This document shows positions 44,044 through 54,159 of a stretch of 64,000 nucleotides of DNA, in pieces. Both the position numbers and the translations under genes were made by a program. The stretch's first letter is position 1, and each line of letters begins with the position of its first letter. Under the pieces are notes generated by a model. That model was not told the origin of the DNA and made no database searches. It saw only the letters and a list, made by a program, of their open reading frames with translations. This DNA comes from Schistocerca nitens (lineage: Eukaryota > Arthropoda > Insecta > Orthoptera > Acrididae), in assembly GCF_023898315.1 (NCBI RefSeq), contig NC_064615.1, forward strand, positions 910,258,742-910,322,741. The letters run 5' to 3'.

Positions 44044-45368
44044 TTTATCATCCACTTTTCACTTCCATACAAGGCTACACTCCATACAAATACTTCCAGA
44101 AACGACTTCCTAACACTTAAATCTATACTCAATGTTAACAAATTTCTCTTCTTCAGAAATACTTTCCTTGGCATTGCCAGTCTACATTTTATATCCTCTC
44201 TACTTCGACCATCATCAGTTATTTTGCTCCCCAAATAGCAAAACTTATTTACTACTCTGTGTCTCATTTCCTAATCTAATTCCCTCAGCACCATGCGACT
44301 TAATTCGACTACATTCCATTATCCTCGTTTTGCTTTTGTTGATATTCATCTTATAGCCTTCTTTCAAGACACTGTCCATTCCATTCAGCTGCTCTTCCAG
44401 GTCCTTTGCTTTCTCTGGCAGAATTACAATGTCATCAGCGAACCTCAAAGTTTTTATTTCTTCTCCATGGATTTTAATTCCTATTCTGAATTTTTCTTTT
44501 GTTTCCTTTACTGCTTGCTCAATATACAGATCCCTTGACTCTTATAACTGCCATCTGGCTTCTGTACAAATTGTAAATAGCCTTTTGCTCCCTGTATTTT
44601 ACCCCTGCCACCTTCAGAATTTGAAAGAGAGAATTCCAGTCAACATTGTCAAGAGCTTTCTCTAAGTCTATAAATGCTAGAAACACAGGTTTGCCTTTCC
44701 TTAATCTACTTTCTAAGATAAGTCGTAGGGTCAGAATTGCCTCACATGTTCCTACATTTCTACGGAATCCAAACTGATCTGCCCCAAGGTTGGCTTCTAC
44801 CAGTTTTTCCATTCGTCTGTAAAGAATTTGCATTAGTATTTTGCAGCTGTGACTTGTTAAACTGATAGTTCGGTAATTTTCACATTTGTCAACACCTGCT
44901 TTCTTTGGGATTGGAATTATTATATTCTTCTTGAAGTCTGAGGGTATTTCACCTGTCTCATATGTCTTGCTCATCAGATGGTAGAGTTTTGTCAGGGCCG
45001 GCTCTCCCAAGGCTATCAGTAGTTCTAATGAAATGTTGTCTACTCCTGGGGCCTTGTTTTGACTCAGGTCTTTCAGTGCTCTGTCAAACTCTTCGTGCAG
45101 TATCATATCTCCCATTTCATCTTCATCTACATCCTCTTCCATTTCCATAATATTGCCCTCAAGTACATCGCCCTTGTATAGACCCTCTATATACTCCTTC
45201 CACCTTTCTGCTTTCCCTTCTTTGCTTAGGACTGGGTTTCCATCTGAGCTCTTGATATTCACACAAGTGGTTCTCTTTTCTCCAAAGGTCTCTCTAATTT
45301 TCCTGTAGGCAGTATCTATCTTACCCCTAGTGAGATAAGTCTCTACATCCTTACATTTGTCCTCTGCT

Positions 45369-46662
45369 TAACACAATGATATACTGTCAAGTGCAACATG
45401 GTTCTCAGTAACCACTCATTATCAATGCTGTTTTCCCTTCAAACGAAAATATATTACTTTCATAAGATCTACAACTTATGGGCACAAAGTTAGAACTAGC
45501 GATGTATTAACATATATTATACCATGATATAATGTCATATGCAACCTAATCCTCTGTAATCGCTCCTTGTCAAGATAATCTCAAACTTACTTCTGTTTGT
45601 TTATATGATCTGCCACTTGAAATAATGTTGTTACATGCACTGCATGAAATACTCCTTGGAATTTCATATGTATTGTCAGTTGAGAAGAGAACATATATGA
45701 TGTTTGGATGAGAATCCAGAAAATTAAATTTTATATCTCAGACCTGCCTCCTGCTTAATTTTCAAAAAGTGACATGATTTTCTTTTTCATTTTCACACTT
45801 GACTTTATGTGTTTAGCAAATATACTGCTGCATGAGAAAGTACCTCTCATAATGTGAGCATTATAACACTTGGGTGATCCGCCCAAAGAGGCATCTCACT
45901 TTGTTTATTTATTGACATGGGATATGCAGTAATTCAATATGATATTTGTGTACCTTATTTCTATATTTTCATGTTTATGTACAAATTATGTTTGAGCTGC
46001 AACAGACATCAGAGGAACACAGTAACTCTGTACCTTGGTTTAGATTTTCTATGTTTATGTACTAGTTATGTCACAGGTTTCTATATTTTCATGTTTATGT
46101 AATTAATTAATGTTTTATCAAACCCAGATATTAGGGGGACTGCTTGTAAGTCAGATGGTTGTATCTTGCATTTGTTACTTGAATTAACCAACACAGTGTT
46201 AAATATGTCAATTACTCTGTCTTGCAGAATGATAATTGTTTACCCTTCGTCGATCAGCCAAGAGGGACTGTTGGGGTTAATTTTTGGGGACTGGTAAGGT
46301 GAAGCTGTGGCTAGTCCATTCTGTAAGGAATGCCGAACACTCTTCTCCCTTCTGCACCACAGTGCAGTACTGGAACAGTAGGGATCCTGGAGAGGGGGTA
46401 GGGGGGTTTCCTGTCTGTGGGGTCTGTCATCTTTTCTTCTTCAACTCCAACACACCAAATCTTCTATTTCATTTCTTACTTCTCATCAGAGTACCAAGCT
46501 ATCCTTCCCTCTGCCCATATGCATATGTCTCTATTGCGGAGACCCTTCTCATTTACCATGTCAAAACTTGTCCTTGTTGCCTAAAGCCTATTATAAAGGA
46601 GGATCAGGGAAAAAAGCTAGTATTTCTACACTATTGAAGATACTGAATTTACTTACGTCTGT
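45369..46662. other. Unassigned, with minor tandem repeats
   Basis: Diverged units at 45380-45530 and 45530-45650 resemble 42665-42780. TTTCTATATTTTCATGTTTA occurs at 45958 and 46078, a direct repeat of period 120. A purine-rich run with G tracts lies at 46390-46412. No coding feature is recognised. Confidence 0.45.
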
Positions 46663-46760
46663 TATACACTCCTGGAAATGGGAAAAAGAACACATTGACA
46701 CCAGTGTGTCAGACCCACCATACTTGCTCCGGACACTGCGAGAGGGCTGTACAAGCAATT
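46663..46760 (+). mobile_element. Terminal fragment of a Tc1-like element
   Basis: The segment ACACTCCTGGAAATGGGAAA, then ACACATTGACACC and GTGTCAGACCCACCATACTT, is what I recall as the end of an abundant Tc1-like element in grasshopper genomes. No transposase sequence follows and the far end is absent. The assignment is from memory. Confidence 0.5.
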
Positions 46761-46794
46761 CCCTTAAATGGCAAAAAATGCATATACTATATTC

Positions 46795-47975
46795 ATAGAT
46801 TTATTTATTCCTATTCAACAATTCATCTATGGTATAGAAGAAGTTGTCAAGGAGATATGATTTCAGGTCATTTTTGAAGCTACTACTGCTGTCTGTCAGA
46901 CATTTTATTTCATCTGGTAATTTATGAAAAAGTTTTATAGCAGCATATTTTACCCCTTTCTGTGTCAAATATAGGTTGAGTAAAGGATAGTGTAAGCCTT
47001 TTTTTCTGGTATTATAATCATGAATGTCACTATTTTTTTAAAACTGGTCCATGTTGTTGAGAACAAATTTTATTAGTGAATAAATGTACTGTGAGGCTGT
47101 TGTAAGAATTCCCAATCTTTTAAAAAGATGCCTACAAGATGTGTGACTATGAACCCCACACATTATTCTATCCACTTTCTTTTGAGCAGTGAATACTTTT
47201 TGTCTAAATGTTGAGTTACCCCAAAATATTATTCTGTATGACATCAGAGAGTGAAAGTATGCAAAGTATGTTAGCTTACTAATTTCTATATCCTCAAAAT
47301 TGGCAATTATTCTGACTGCAAAAGTTGCTGAACCTAGTCGCATTAGAATATCCAAAATATGAATTTTCCAATTAAGATTCTCATCTCTATGGATGTATTG
47401 TTAAAAGTTTGGAGTAAGCTCATTTGCAGAAAACCAATTAATGACATTTCCAAATATCTTATTTGTATCATTTTCAATTGGAGTTTCTTTTACTGGAATA
47501 ATAATGAGGCTTGAATCATCAGCAAACAGTGTCAGTTCAGCTTCCTGTTTCAGATAGGAAGGGAGGTCGTTCACATATATCGAGAACAGAAGGGGACCAT
47601 GATTGAACCCTGAGGAACACCTAATGTAATTTGACCCCAGTTAGAAGAAGTGACAAACTTATTTAAATCACTTGACCCATATAAGAAACGTTTTTGCTTC
47701 CTGATCTGTAGGTATGACTTAACCACTCATATGCTATTCCATTTATACCATAAAATTGTAATTTCTGTAACATAATGTTATGGTTCACACAACCTAATGC
47801 TTTGGAGAAGTCACAGAAAATTCCTATTGGTGACATTTTACCATTTAAAGGCTCTATGTCGACAGTGAAATTGTATATTGCTGTCTCAGTGGAATAGCAT
47901 TTTTGAAATCCGAACTGTGATCTACTAACTATCCCATTACTGTGTAGATTTGCATAAGCACTCTAAAACATTTCT
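46795..47975 (-). pseudogene. CR1-like LINE reverse transcriptase, 5'-truncated
   Basis: Minus-strand motifs: RSQFGFQKCYSTETAIYNFT (about 47925), GIFCDFSKALGCVNHNIMLQ (motif A, about 47840), TLGVPQGSI (about 47615), then after a frameshift LTLFADDSSLIIIP (catalytic FADD intact, about 47530). The thumb MLGSA..., ISKLTYFAYFHSLMSYRIIF, is at 47355-47038. The end LFHKLPDEIKCLTDSSSSFK (about 46900) is followed by a stop and AAATAAAT. It begins exactly where the inverted LTR ends (47976). It belongs to the same broad group as 49610-53575. Confidence 0.82.
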
Positions 47976-48705
47976 ATGAATTAGTTTGATTTAAGGTTGT
48001 GTACTCATCATTGCAGATGATCTGTCGCAGCTGTAGTCCTGGTTTCTTAGACAGCTACTGTAAAATTTAACTATAAAGTTAAATGAATAATTAATCCCGT
48101 ATAATGTTTCAGCAGAGTATTCATTACGATCTCAAAGTAAATCAAAGCATCTTGTCTAAATTGAAATAAGTAGTAACATACTTACAATAATGAAATCAAT
48201 CCTACTCAACAAGCTACATGCTTTCTGTCCAAATACTCACAAAGTAATGACTCCCAAGCCAACATGGCATACCCTATATATATGTTCTAAGCAGTCCCAA
48301 ACAATCATCAGCATTGTTATAAAGGGTTTTTAATAAAATTACAATTAAAACAGGTATCTAAATATTAATGTCTGATTCCATTAGTTGCATTGGCACTTAT
48401 AGAATGAATACATATAACTAACTTTAACCATTTGATATTTTATAGATGTGAAAATACTCAAATGTGAAATATTAACAATATTTTGAATGTTTTTATTAAT
48501 TACAGAAGATTCATACTGAAGTGAACATTCCTACGAATTACAGGACCTACAGTCTTCAATACAATTTCAGTATACTAATTACCTTATTAGTAACTATTCC
48601 ACAAGTACATGTTTGTCTAAACCCCTATAGTATTTATGTCAGAAATTTCTTGTTTATTGTCAAACAAATTTATTTTATTTCAGTTTTAATGGGTTGTTAC
48701 TTCTC
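47976..48705 (-). repeat. Solo LTR, inverted copy of the 35 kb LTR
   Basis: Reading the minus strand from about 48705 gives TGAGAAGTAACAACCCATTA, then AAACAAGAAATTTCTGACAT and ATAAATACTATAGGG. The match continues to GCGACAGATCATCTGCAATG near 48020, parallel to 34968-35701. No gag, pol or second LTR flanks it, so it looks like a solo LTR formed by recombination, or an LTR fragment. Its lower edge coincides with the truncation of the CR1-like RT. Confidence 0.8.
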
Positions 48706-49053
48706 AATAACCTGCAAAAGGATTTGTGCAACTAAAAGTTGAACAAAACCTTTTCTGACAGATGTACATAACAGTACACATTTTACAGTAAATTGGAGGA
48801 ACAAGCATTTTACTTATGGTATGAAATAAATCATGTATTTGATTAAATATGTAAATTAATGTGAAGCATTATGCAAAAATTATTACTCAATAGTACAAGG
48901 AAAGAACAAGTTATTTCTTAACTGTATGAGCTAACATGTAACTTTGAGTCTCAAAACTAGTACAAAATTCCTAAGTGTAAATGCACTAATCTCCGTACTT
49001 TACATAAAAGATTCAGAATTCAGTACATTGGCTGTTTTTTAGGTAGTCCTGAT
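48706..49053. other. Unassigned AT-rich sequence
   Basis: No frame or repeat is recognised. Confidence 0.4.
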
Positions 49054-49194
49054 GTTTGCAGTATGCAGACTGCTTTATGGATAATCTTGAAGCTTTCAGT
49101 ACGCAGACTGCTTTATAGAAAATCTTGAGGTTTGCAGTACACAGACTGGTTCGTACAGAGTCTTGAAGTTTGCAGTACACAGACTGCTTTGTTG
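49054..49194. repeat. ~38 bp tandem repeat, about 3.7 units
   Basis: Units of the form TTTGCAGTACACAGACTGCT, followed by TTATAGAAAATCTTGA(G/A)G, repeat with substitutions. The minus-strand open frame across it (AYCKLQDS, VYCKLQDS, VYCKHQD type repeats) is a by-product of the repeat, not evidence of a gene. Confidence 0.88.
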
Positions 49195-49610
49195 AATGAA
49201 ATGTCTGACCAATGACCAATCTTACTAGTTTTCATTTGTCAAGACACTTCCAACACCTCCTTCCCACCTTTATAATCATTCAAACATTAATTAATGTATT
49301 TTTTTCAGGAATATATGCACAACGCAGTTTTTGCTTTCCCCTTCATTGTAAGTGCTATCATATTATGGATTGATACATAAGACTCTGGTTACATATTACT
49401 CTGAGTGACAATATACAATGACTTGAATAAGTGACTAATATATCATATTGGTTGTGTTTTATAAGTTAGTGAAACATCACAACAATTATGTGGTTGTGCC
49501 TTATACATAGGTAAGTGTTCACTGCTTGGGTGTGAATACACAACAAATGAATCATAAGTGACTGGCACATCATGACAAAAATATGAATAGGCGCTTGTCT
49601 CATCCTAAAC
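49195..49610. other. Unassigned sequence
   Basis: Presumably flank or 5' untranslated part of the following LINE. No feature is recognised. Confidence 0.35.
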
Positions 49611-49629
49611 AAACCTAAACCTATCAGAC

Positions 49630-50425
49630 ACACAAACTAATGCAAGTGTCCAAGCCTTTGTCAAACCAGGAGCAGGCATTGCAGAAGTGACAAAAACAGT
49701 GGTAAAATCATGTGAAAACCTTAATCCAAAAGACTGTGCAGGTGCGAATGATGTTGCCAGAGATAAAGGTAGTGAACTCATCACTGTTCTTGAAAGTGTG
49801 CTACCCAAATTAGCCAACACAAATGTAGTTGTTTTAAATCAACCACACACACACGACCTACCTCCTTGGTCATGTGTAAATAAATTAATAGAGAGAGTAA
49901 ACAAAGAGATAGATGCTGTATGCAAAAACCGAGCGGGGTGGCGCAGTGGTTAGCACACTGGACTCGCATTCGGGAGGACAACGGTTCAATCCCGTCTCCG
50001 GCCATCCTGATTTAGGTTTTCCGTGATTTCTCTAAATCGTTTCAGGCAAATGCCGGGATGGTTCCTTTCAAAGGGCACGGCCAATTTCCTTCCCCATCCT
50101 TTCCTAACCCGAGCTTGCGCTCCGTCTCTAATGACCTCGTTGTCGACGGGACGTTAAACACTAATCTCCTCCTCCTCCTCCTCCTGTATGCAAAAAGTTT
50201 CTGTATGTGAACTTAATAAATGTAAGCATGTTAGACAGGTCCATGCACACCAGCCATGGCCTTTATTTAAATCACAGTGGGAAACAATTTTTAGTTGAAG
50301 AAATCTGTTGTCTAGCAAATTTGAGTCACAATATGCATAATATAGAAGAAGTCCAAAATACTTTGGACAAATGGATCATAAAGAAAGATGCGATGTGTTA
50401 TAAAAAGGGCGAAAGACATTTTTAG
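49630..50425 (+). pseudogene. LINE ORF1, SGNH-hydrolase-like, split by a SINE
   Basis: The N-terminal part reads ASVQAFVKPGAGIAEVTKTV, then DCAGANDVARDKGSELITVL and LANTNVVVLNQPH. VKPGA and GAND correspond to the SGNH-hydrolase blocks II and III. A 255-base SINE with its duplicated target interrupts codon usage at AVCK. Beyond it the frame resumes AVCKKFLYVNLINVSMLDRS, then HTSHGLYLNHSGKQFLVEEI, where D..HTSHG corresponds to block V (Asp and His). The insertion length (268 with one target copy) shifts the frame by one, and the downstream frame matches. ORF1 proteins of CR1/L2-type LINEs with this fold bind RNA or lipid; catalytic activity is unproven. Confidence 0.8.
49929..50183 (+). mobile_element. 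tRNA-derived SINE in LINE ORF1
   Basis: The head has box A-like GGCGCAGTGGTTAGCACACT and box B-like CGGTTCAATCCCG. The body has GATTTAGGTTTTCCGTGATT, then CTTCCCCATCC, and ends in (CTC)n: TCCTCCTCCTCCTCCTC. Exact 13-base duplications (CTGTATGCAAAAA) lie at 49916-49928 and 50184-50196. The perfect duplication shows a rather recent insertion. I recognise the body as a common orthopteran SINE. Confidence 0.95.
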
Positions 50426-50459
50426 GGAGGTAGACTGTATCACAAAAATGTGATACAGT

Positions 50460-51150
50460 ATTAAATTGCAAATATAGACTGAAGATTGTACACCAGAATG
50501 TACAGTCATTAACAAACAAAGTTGATGAAATAAATATACTCCTCAATAATGAATGGAAAGATGATTCAGTGTTATGTTTTTGTGAGCATTGGTTACAGAA
50601 TGAGTATTTTCAGTACTTAAAAATATTGCATTTTAACCTTGCAAACTGCTTTTGTAGAATGGAATCAAAACATGGGGAACTTGTATATATGTAAAAGAAA
50701 ATGTAGATTATAAGAGTATAGCATCTGTTTGCAAACTTGGTTGTGAAAGAGACTTTGAAATCTCAGCTGTTGAGTTAATGTCTGAATGAACTATTATTTT
50801 ATGTGTGTATAGATCTACTGTTAGCAATAGAACTGTTTTTTTTTCTTTTTTCAAAAAATTGGACCTTGCTGTAGGCAAACTTAAGACAACTGGGAAAACA
50901 GTGGTACTATGTGGTGATTTTTAATATTGACTTTCTGACCCATAGCCCTCACAGGGAAATGTTTTTAAATATTATAAAAGCCTACAATCATTGTCTGACT
51001 GTTAGTTCTCCAACGCATGTAACAAAAACTAGTGTCACTCTCCTTGATCAGCTATGTGTAAACATGGAGAAGTGTACATGAGGAAACTTTTGTACCAGTT
51101 ATAGTGACCACCTTTCACAATTACTGACCATACCTGTAAATCACATTTCA
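50460..51150 (+). pseudogene. LINE endonuclease relic
   Basis: Broken frames read ETTIILCVYRS near 50790 and KTTGKTVVLCGDF near 50890-50920, the LCGDFN metal/catalytic block of AP-like endonucleases, with a frame slip just after it. The GGTCIYVKENVDYKSIASVC block near 50670 has the GG(V)CIYV feature. Stops at several places. The endonuclease would nick the target before reverse transcription. Confidence 0.72.
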
Positions 51151-51558
51151 ATCAGTATAGAAAATGTTATCCATAAAAGGATTTGTAGTAGGAAAAATAT
51201 TGAATACTTCCAGTACCTAATCAGTGACAATCTTGGAGAGAACTATATGATACCTCTAATACCAACGAAAAGATGGAACAGTTTTTGAACATTTTCAAGC
51301 ATAATTTTGACAAAGCTTTTCCACAAAGGAAAGTGATTTCCAAAAGCACAGATAGATTCAAAAACTAGATTACACCAGGCATCAGAGTATCTTGTAAAAG
51401 AAAGTGGGAACTTTTTCTGCAGTCAAAAAGCCACAGCAGTCCAGAATTTATTAATTATTTCAAAAAATACAAGCTAGTTTTGAAACATGTCGTAAAAGAG
51501 GCAAAAATTAAGGAAAATGACAAATATATTATGAAGTCATCCAATAAAACTTAAGTCC
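51151..51558 (+). other. LINE linker between endonuclease and RT
   Basis: Broken translation includes MEQFLNIFKHNFDKAFPQRK (about 51270-51330) and RFKN, stop, ITPGIRVSCKRKWELFLQSK (about 51355-51425). This is the WITPGI-type linker of CR1-like elements. The Trp codon is a stop (TAG) here. Confidence 0.65.
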
Positions 51559-53151
51559 ATGTGGAAAGCTGTGCATGATCTTACGGGGAGGAAAACTCAC
51601 AAAAATATTGTGAAATCACATGATGGCAAGAATGTCACTGACCCTAGGGCAGTTGAAAACAGTTTCAATTCTTACTATGCAACTGTTGCTGGAAAAGTGA
51701 AAAGTGAAGGAAAAATTTGGAAATCCACCAATACAACATGGAAAGAATTTTCATCTATTGAAATAAATAATATATCCATGTTCCTCAATCCAGTAAGCCC
51801 AACAGAGCCCCTAAATACCATTAATTCACTGAAGAGTAAGTATTCAACAGGTATTGATGATATTCGAGATTATATTATAAAAATAACATCAAGACAAATA
51901 CTTTCACCTTTATTGGACACATGCAATTCATCCTTATCGTGTGGTGTCTTTCCTCAGCAACTGAAAATGGCAAAAATAATACACCTATATAAAAAAGGTT
52001 ATCATCAATGTTTGGGTAACTATAGGCCTGTGTCTCTATTGTCAGGGTTTTCAAAACTTATTGAAAAAGTGTTCCTTTCAAAACTAATTACATTCTTCAG
52101 CAAGCATAATATTATTTCTGGATGTCAACATGACTTCAGACCACAGAGGTCAATTGCAATTGAAACTGCCACTTTCAATCTGATAAACCATGTCTTAAAT
52201 GCAGTGGACAATCACAGAAATATCTCAGGTTTATTCTTGGACCTAACAGAAGCTTTTGATGTGATTGATCATTCTATACTCCTGAGGAAACTTGAATGGT
52301 ATGGTGTAAGAGGTGTGCTAAATCAGTGGATTAAACCATATTTGGAATATCGCTCTTGGGTAACTGAAATTAAGTACATGGAAGGAAATGAACTCCAGAT
52401 ACACCTTTCAGAACCATGTGGACTAAGTCACGGTATTCCACAGGGCTCCATTTTAGGTCCCTTTCTGTTTTTGGTCTACATTAATGATTTCCCATAACAC
52501 GTTAGGGATTCTGAACCTGTACTGTTTGCAGATGACACCAGTCTATAGAGTGAAGGGAATGAGGAAGAAAATCTTACTGCATCTGCAAAAGATATTACAA
52601 GAGGAGTGTCTGAATGGTTTACCAGAAACAGGCTAATAGTTAATACCCAAAAAACGGTACTCATGAATTTCCACACTGATCAAAATAAAAATCTGGCACA
52701 ACCTGTAATATGTATAGATAACCAAAAGATTAGTGCTGTCAATGAAAATAAGTTTCTTGGGATTCACATCCAGGAAAATCTTAAATGGAGCACTCATATC
52801 ACAGCCCTAAATTCAAAACTAGCAAAATTTAGCTATGTAGTAAGAATTCTCTGCAACAGTACTAGTGCAGAAACAGTTAGGTCTGTATACTTTGCTCATG
52901 TACATTCAGTACTGAAGTACAGTATCATTTTCTGGGGAAATGTACATCAGGCCATAACAGTTTTCAGGAAACAAAAGGCAATTATAAGAATAATGAAACA
53001 AGTGAGCAGCAGAAAATCATGCAAACCTTTCTTTAAAGATCTAAAGATCCTACCCCTTCCCTGCATTTATATACTGGAAGTAGTCATGCATGTCAAAAAA
53101 AGCATACTGAGAAAAGAAAAACCTTTTTCCTCAAAACAAAAGTGTCCATGA
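51559..53151 (+). pseudogene. LINE reverse transcriptase, two stops only
   Basis: One reading frame covers the whole RT. NVTDPRAVENSFNSYYATVA is the linker end. Then come KMAKIIHLYKKGYHQCLGNY (finger), RPVSLLSGFSKLIEKVF, HDFRPQRSIAIETATF, and SGLFLDLTEAFDVIDHSILL (motif A; Asp intact, Lys of KAFD is Glu). GIPQGSILGPFLFLVYINDF (motif B) is followed by the first stop at 52495, then EPVLFADDTSL (catalytic FADD intact) and the second stop at 52546. The thumb follows to 53151 (VLKYSIIFWG). Both stops are in the same frame and no frameshift is evident, so the decay is recent compared with other copies. Confidence 0.92.
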
Positions 53152-53589
53152 TTACAGTACCTGATCAGACAGTGATATACATGTTAATCATTGTAACACC
53201 ACATTATGCCAAAAAGGTATATATCATGCAGGAACAAAACTTTACAACAGATTACCAAGACATATAAAATCTCTTCCTGAACTACAAAGCTTTAAAAATT
53301 CTGTGACATCCTACCTTCTGAAAAACTGCTACTATTCAATTTCACAGTATATTATGCAAGAAAAAATGTAATTTGTATCTTTAATTGTAGAAATAAATTA
53401 TAAATATACAGTATTTCAAAAATTGTAATTATTAATTGTATAGATCCAATTTGTCTTAAAAATTTATAAAATGTATGTTTAACATTCGAAAAACCAATAG
53501 CTAAAAAGGTTTTCTGTCCAATATCCTGTATACAATATATGTATTGAAAGAAAGATTTATATGGACAAATAAATAAATTAATTAATACA

Positions 53590-53752
53590 GGGTTCCCGGG
53601 TTCGATTCCCGGTGGGGTCAGGGATTTTCTCTGCCTCGTGATGGCTGGGTGTTGTGTGATGTCTTTAGGTTAGTTAGGTTTAAGTAGTTCTAAAGTTCTA
53701 GGGGACTGATGACCATAGATGTTAAGTCCCATAGTGCTCAGAGCCATTTGAT
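53590..53752 (+). mobile_element. SINE, 5'-truncated, in the LINE tail
   Basis: It starts at the box B part (GGGTTCCCGGGTTCGATTCCC), lacks box A, and ends with ATAGTGCTCAGAGCCATTTG, the 3' block seen inverted at 20540-20560. Exact 12-base duplications (TTAATTAATACA) are at 53578-53589 and 53753-53764. The site lies in the AT-rich tail of the CR1-like LINE. Confidence 0.93.
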
Positions 53753-53764
53753 TTAATTAATACA

Positions 53765-54149
53765 TATGAAAGAGATTTATATTTAATAATTTTATACTGT
53801 TACAAGTGACAAATGGAATATTGCACTGAGGAACTGCAACATAATTTTCACAAATGCTTAAGAAAGGTCACATGACTCTGCATTTCCATGTGGAAGTGGG
53901 AGTGCCTTAAGCTTAAAATCTCTTTTATGTACTGCATATATTTACTTTGATGTCTAATATTGATGAAGTCAGTAACTTTATTATGTATAGTGTCTTAATT
54001 GACTTTCAAGTATTTGATCCCAGCCTATGGAAACTTTTCTCTGGGAATCACAAGTAATAGGGCCAAAACACTAGTTATTGCAACCACTTTCACAAGTGAA
54101 CTTGTGTAAACAAATGTAGCTTGTCCAATTGCTCTGTAGCCAGTCTGAG
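53765..54149. other. Unassigned; shares a ~90 bp block with 28115-28200
   Basis: CAGTAACTTTATTATGTATA, then TTGACTTTCAAGTATTTGAT and GGAAACTTTT, at about 53967-54045, matches a block at about 28120-28195 in the same orientation. It is probably a piece of an unrecognised interspersed repeat. No coding content. Confidence 0.55.
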
Positions 54150-54159
54150 TCAATACTTT

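Larger units (their letters stand above)
42782..45368 (-). mobile_element. RTE-like LINE, 5'-truncated, with (CAA)n tail
   Basis: The RT protein runs down the minus strand and the element ends in an ACAACAACAACAA tail (42785-42798). It starts abruptly at 45368 with no endonuclease, so the copy is 5'-truncated as expected of incomplete target-primed reverse transcription. A 0.93 kb mariner derivative splits its 3' coding part. Clade call (RTE rather than L1 or I) rests on the sequence style of the RT end and is uncertain. Confidence 0.75.
42840..45368 (-). pseudogene. RTE-like reverse transcriptase (interrupted)
   Basis: A long open part (45262-44519) has the RT fingers and palm: LSQNKAPGVDNISLELL, CENYRTISLTSHSCKILMQI, LGADQFGFRRNVGTCEAILT, AFIDLEKALDNVDWNSLF (motif A, Asp intact) and YNLYRSQMAVIRVKG. 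After a frameshift near 44519, LRFADDIVILPEKAKDLEEQ (44448-44390) carries the catalytic FADD intact. Then FCYLGSKITDDGRSREDIKC (44250-44190) leads to ALYGSEKWMIN at 44045. There the mariner interrupts, and the gene resumes at DKKRIEAFEMWCYRRMLKIR (43105). The missing motif B-C stretch (VRQGC type) is lost at the frameshift. It is one of the better preserved RTs in the window. Confidence 0.88.
49610..53575 (+). mobile_element. CR1-like LINE, near full length
   Basis: It comprises an SGNH-like ORF1 (49630-50425, split by a SINE), an endonuclease (50460-51150), a linker, an RT (51559-53151) and a 3' end with a NNLP-type finishing motif (YNRLPRHIKSLPELQSFKNS, 53250-53310) and an AATAAATAAATTAATTAA tail. 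ORF1 with an esterase-like fold is a known feature of CR1/L2-type elements. This is the most complete non-LTR element in the window. Confidence 0.82.
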
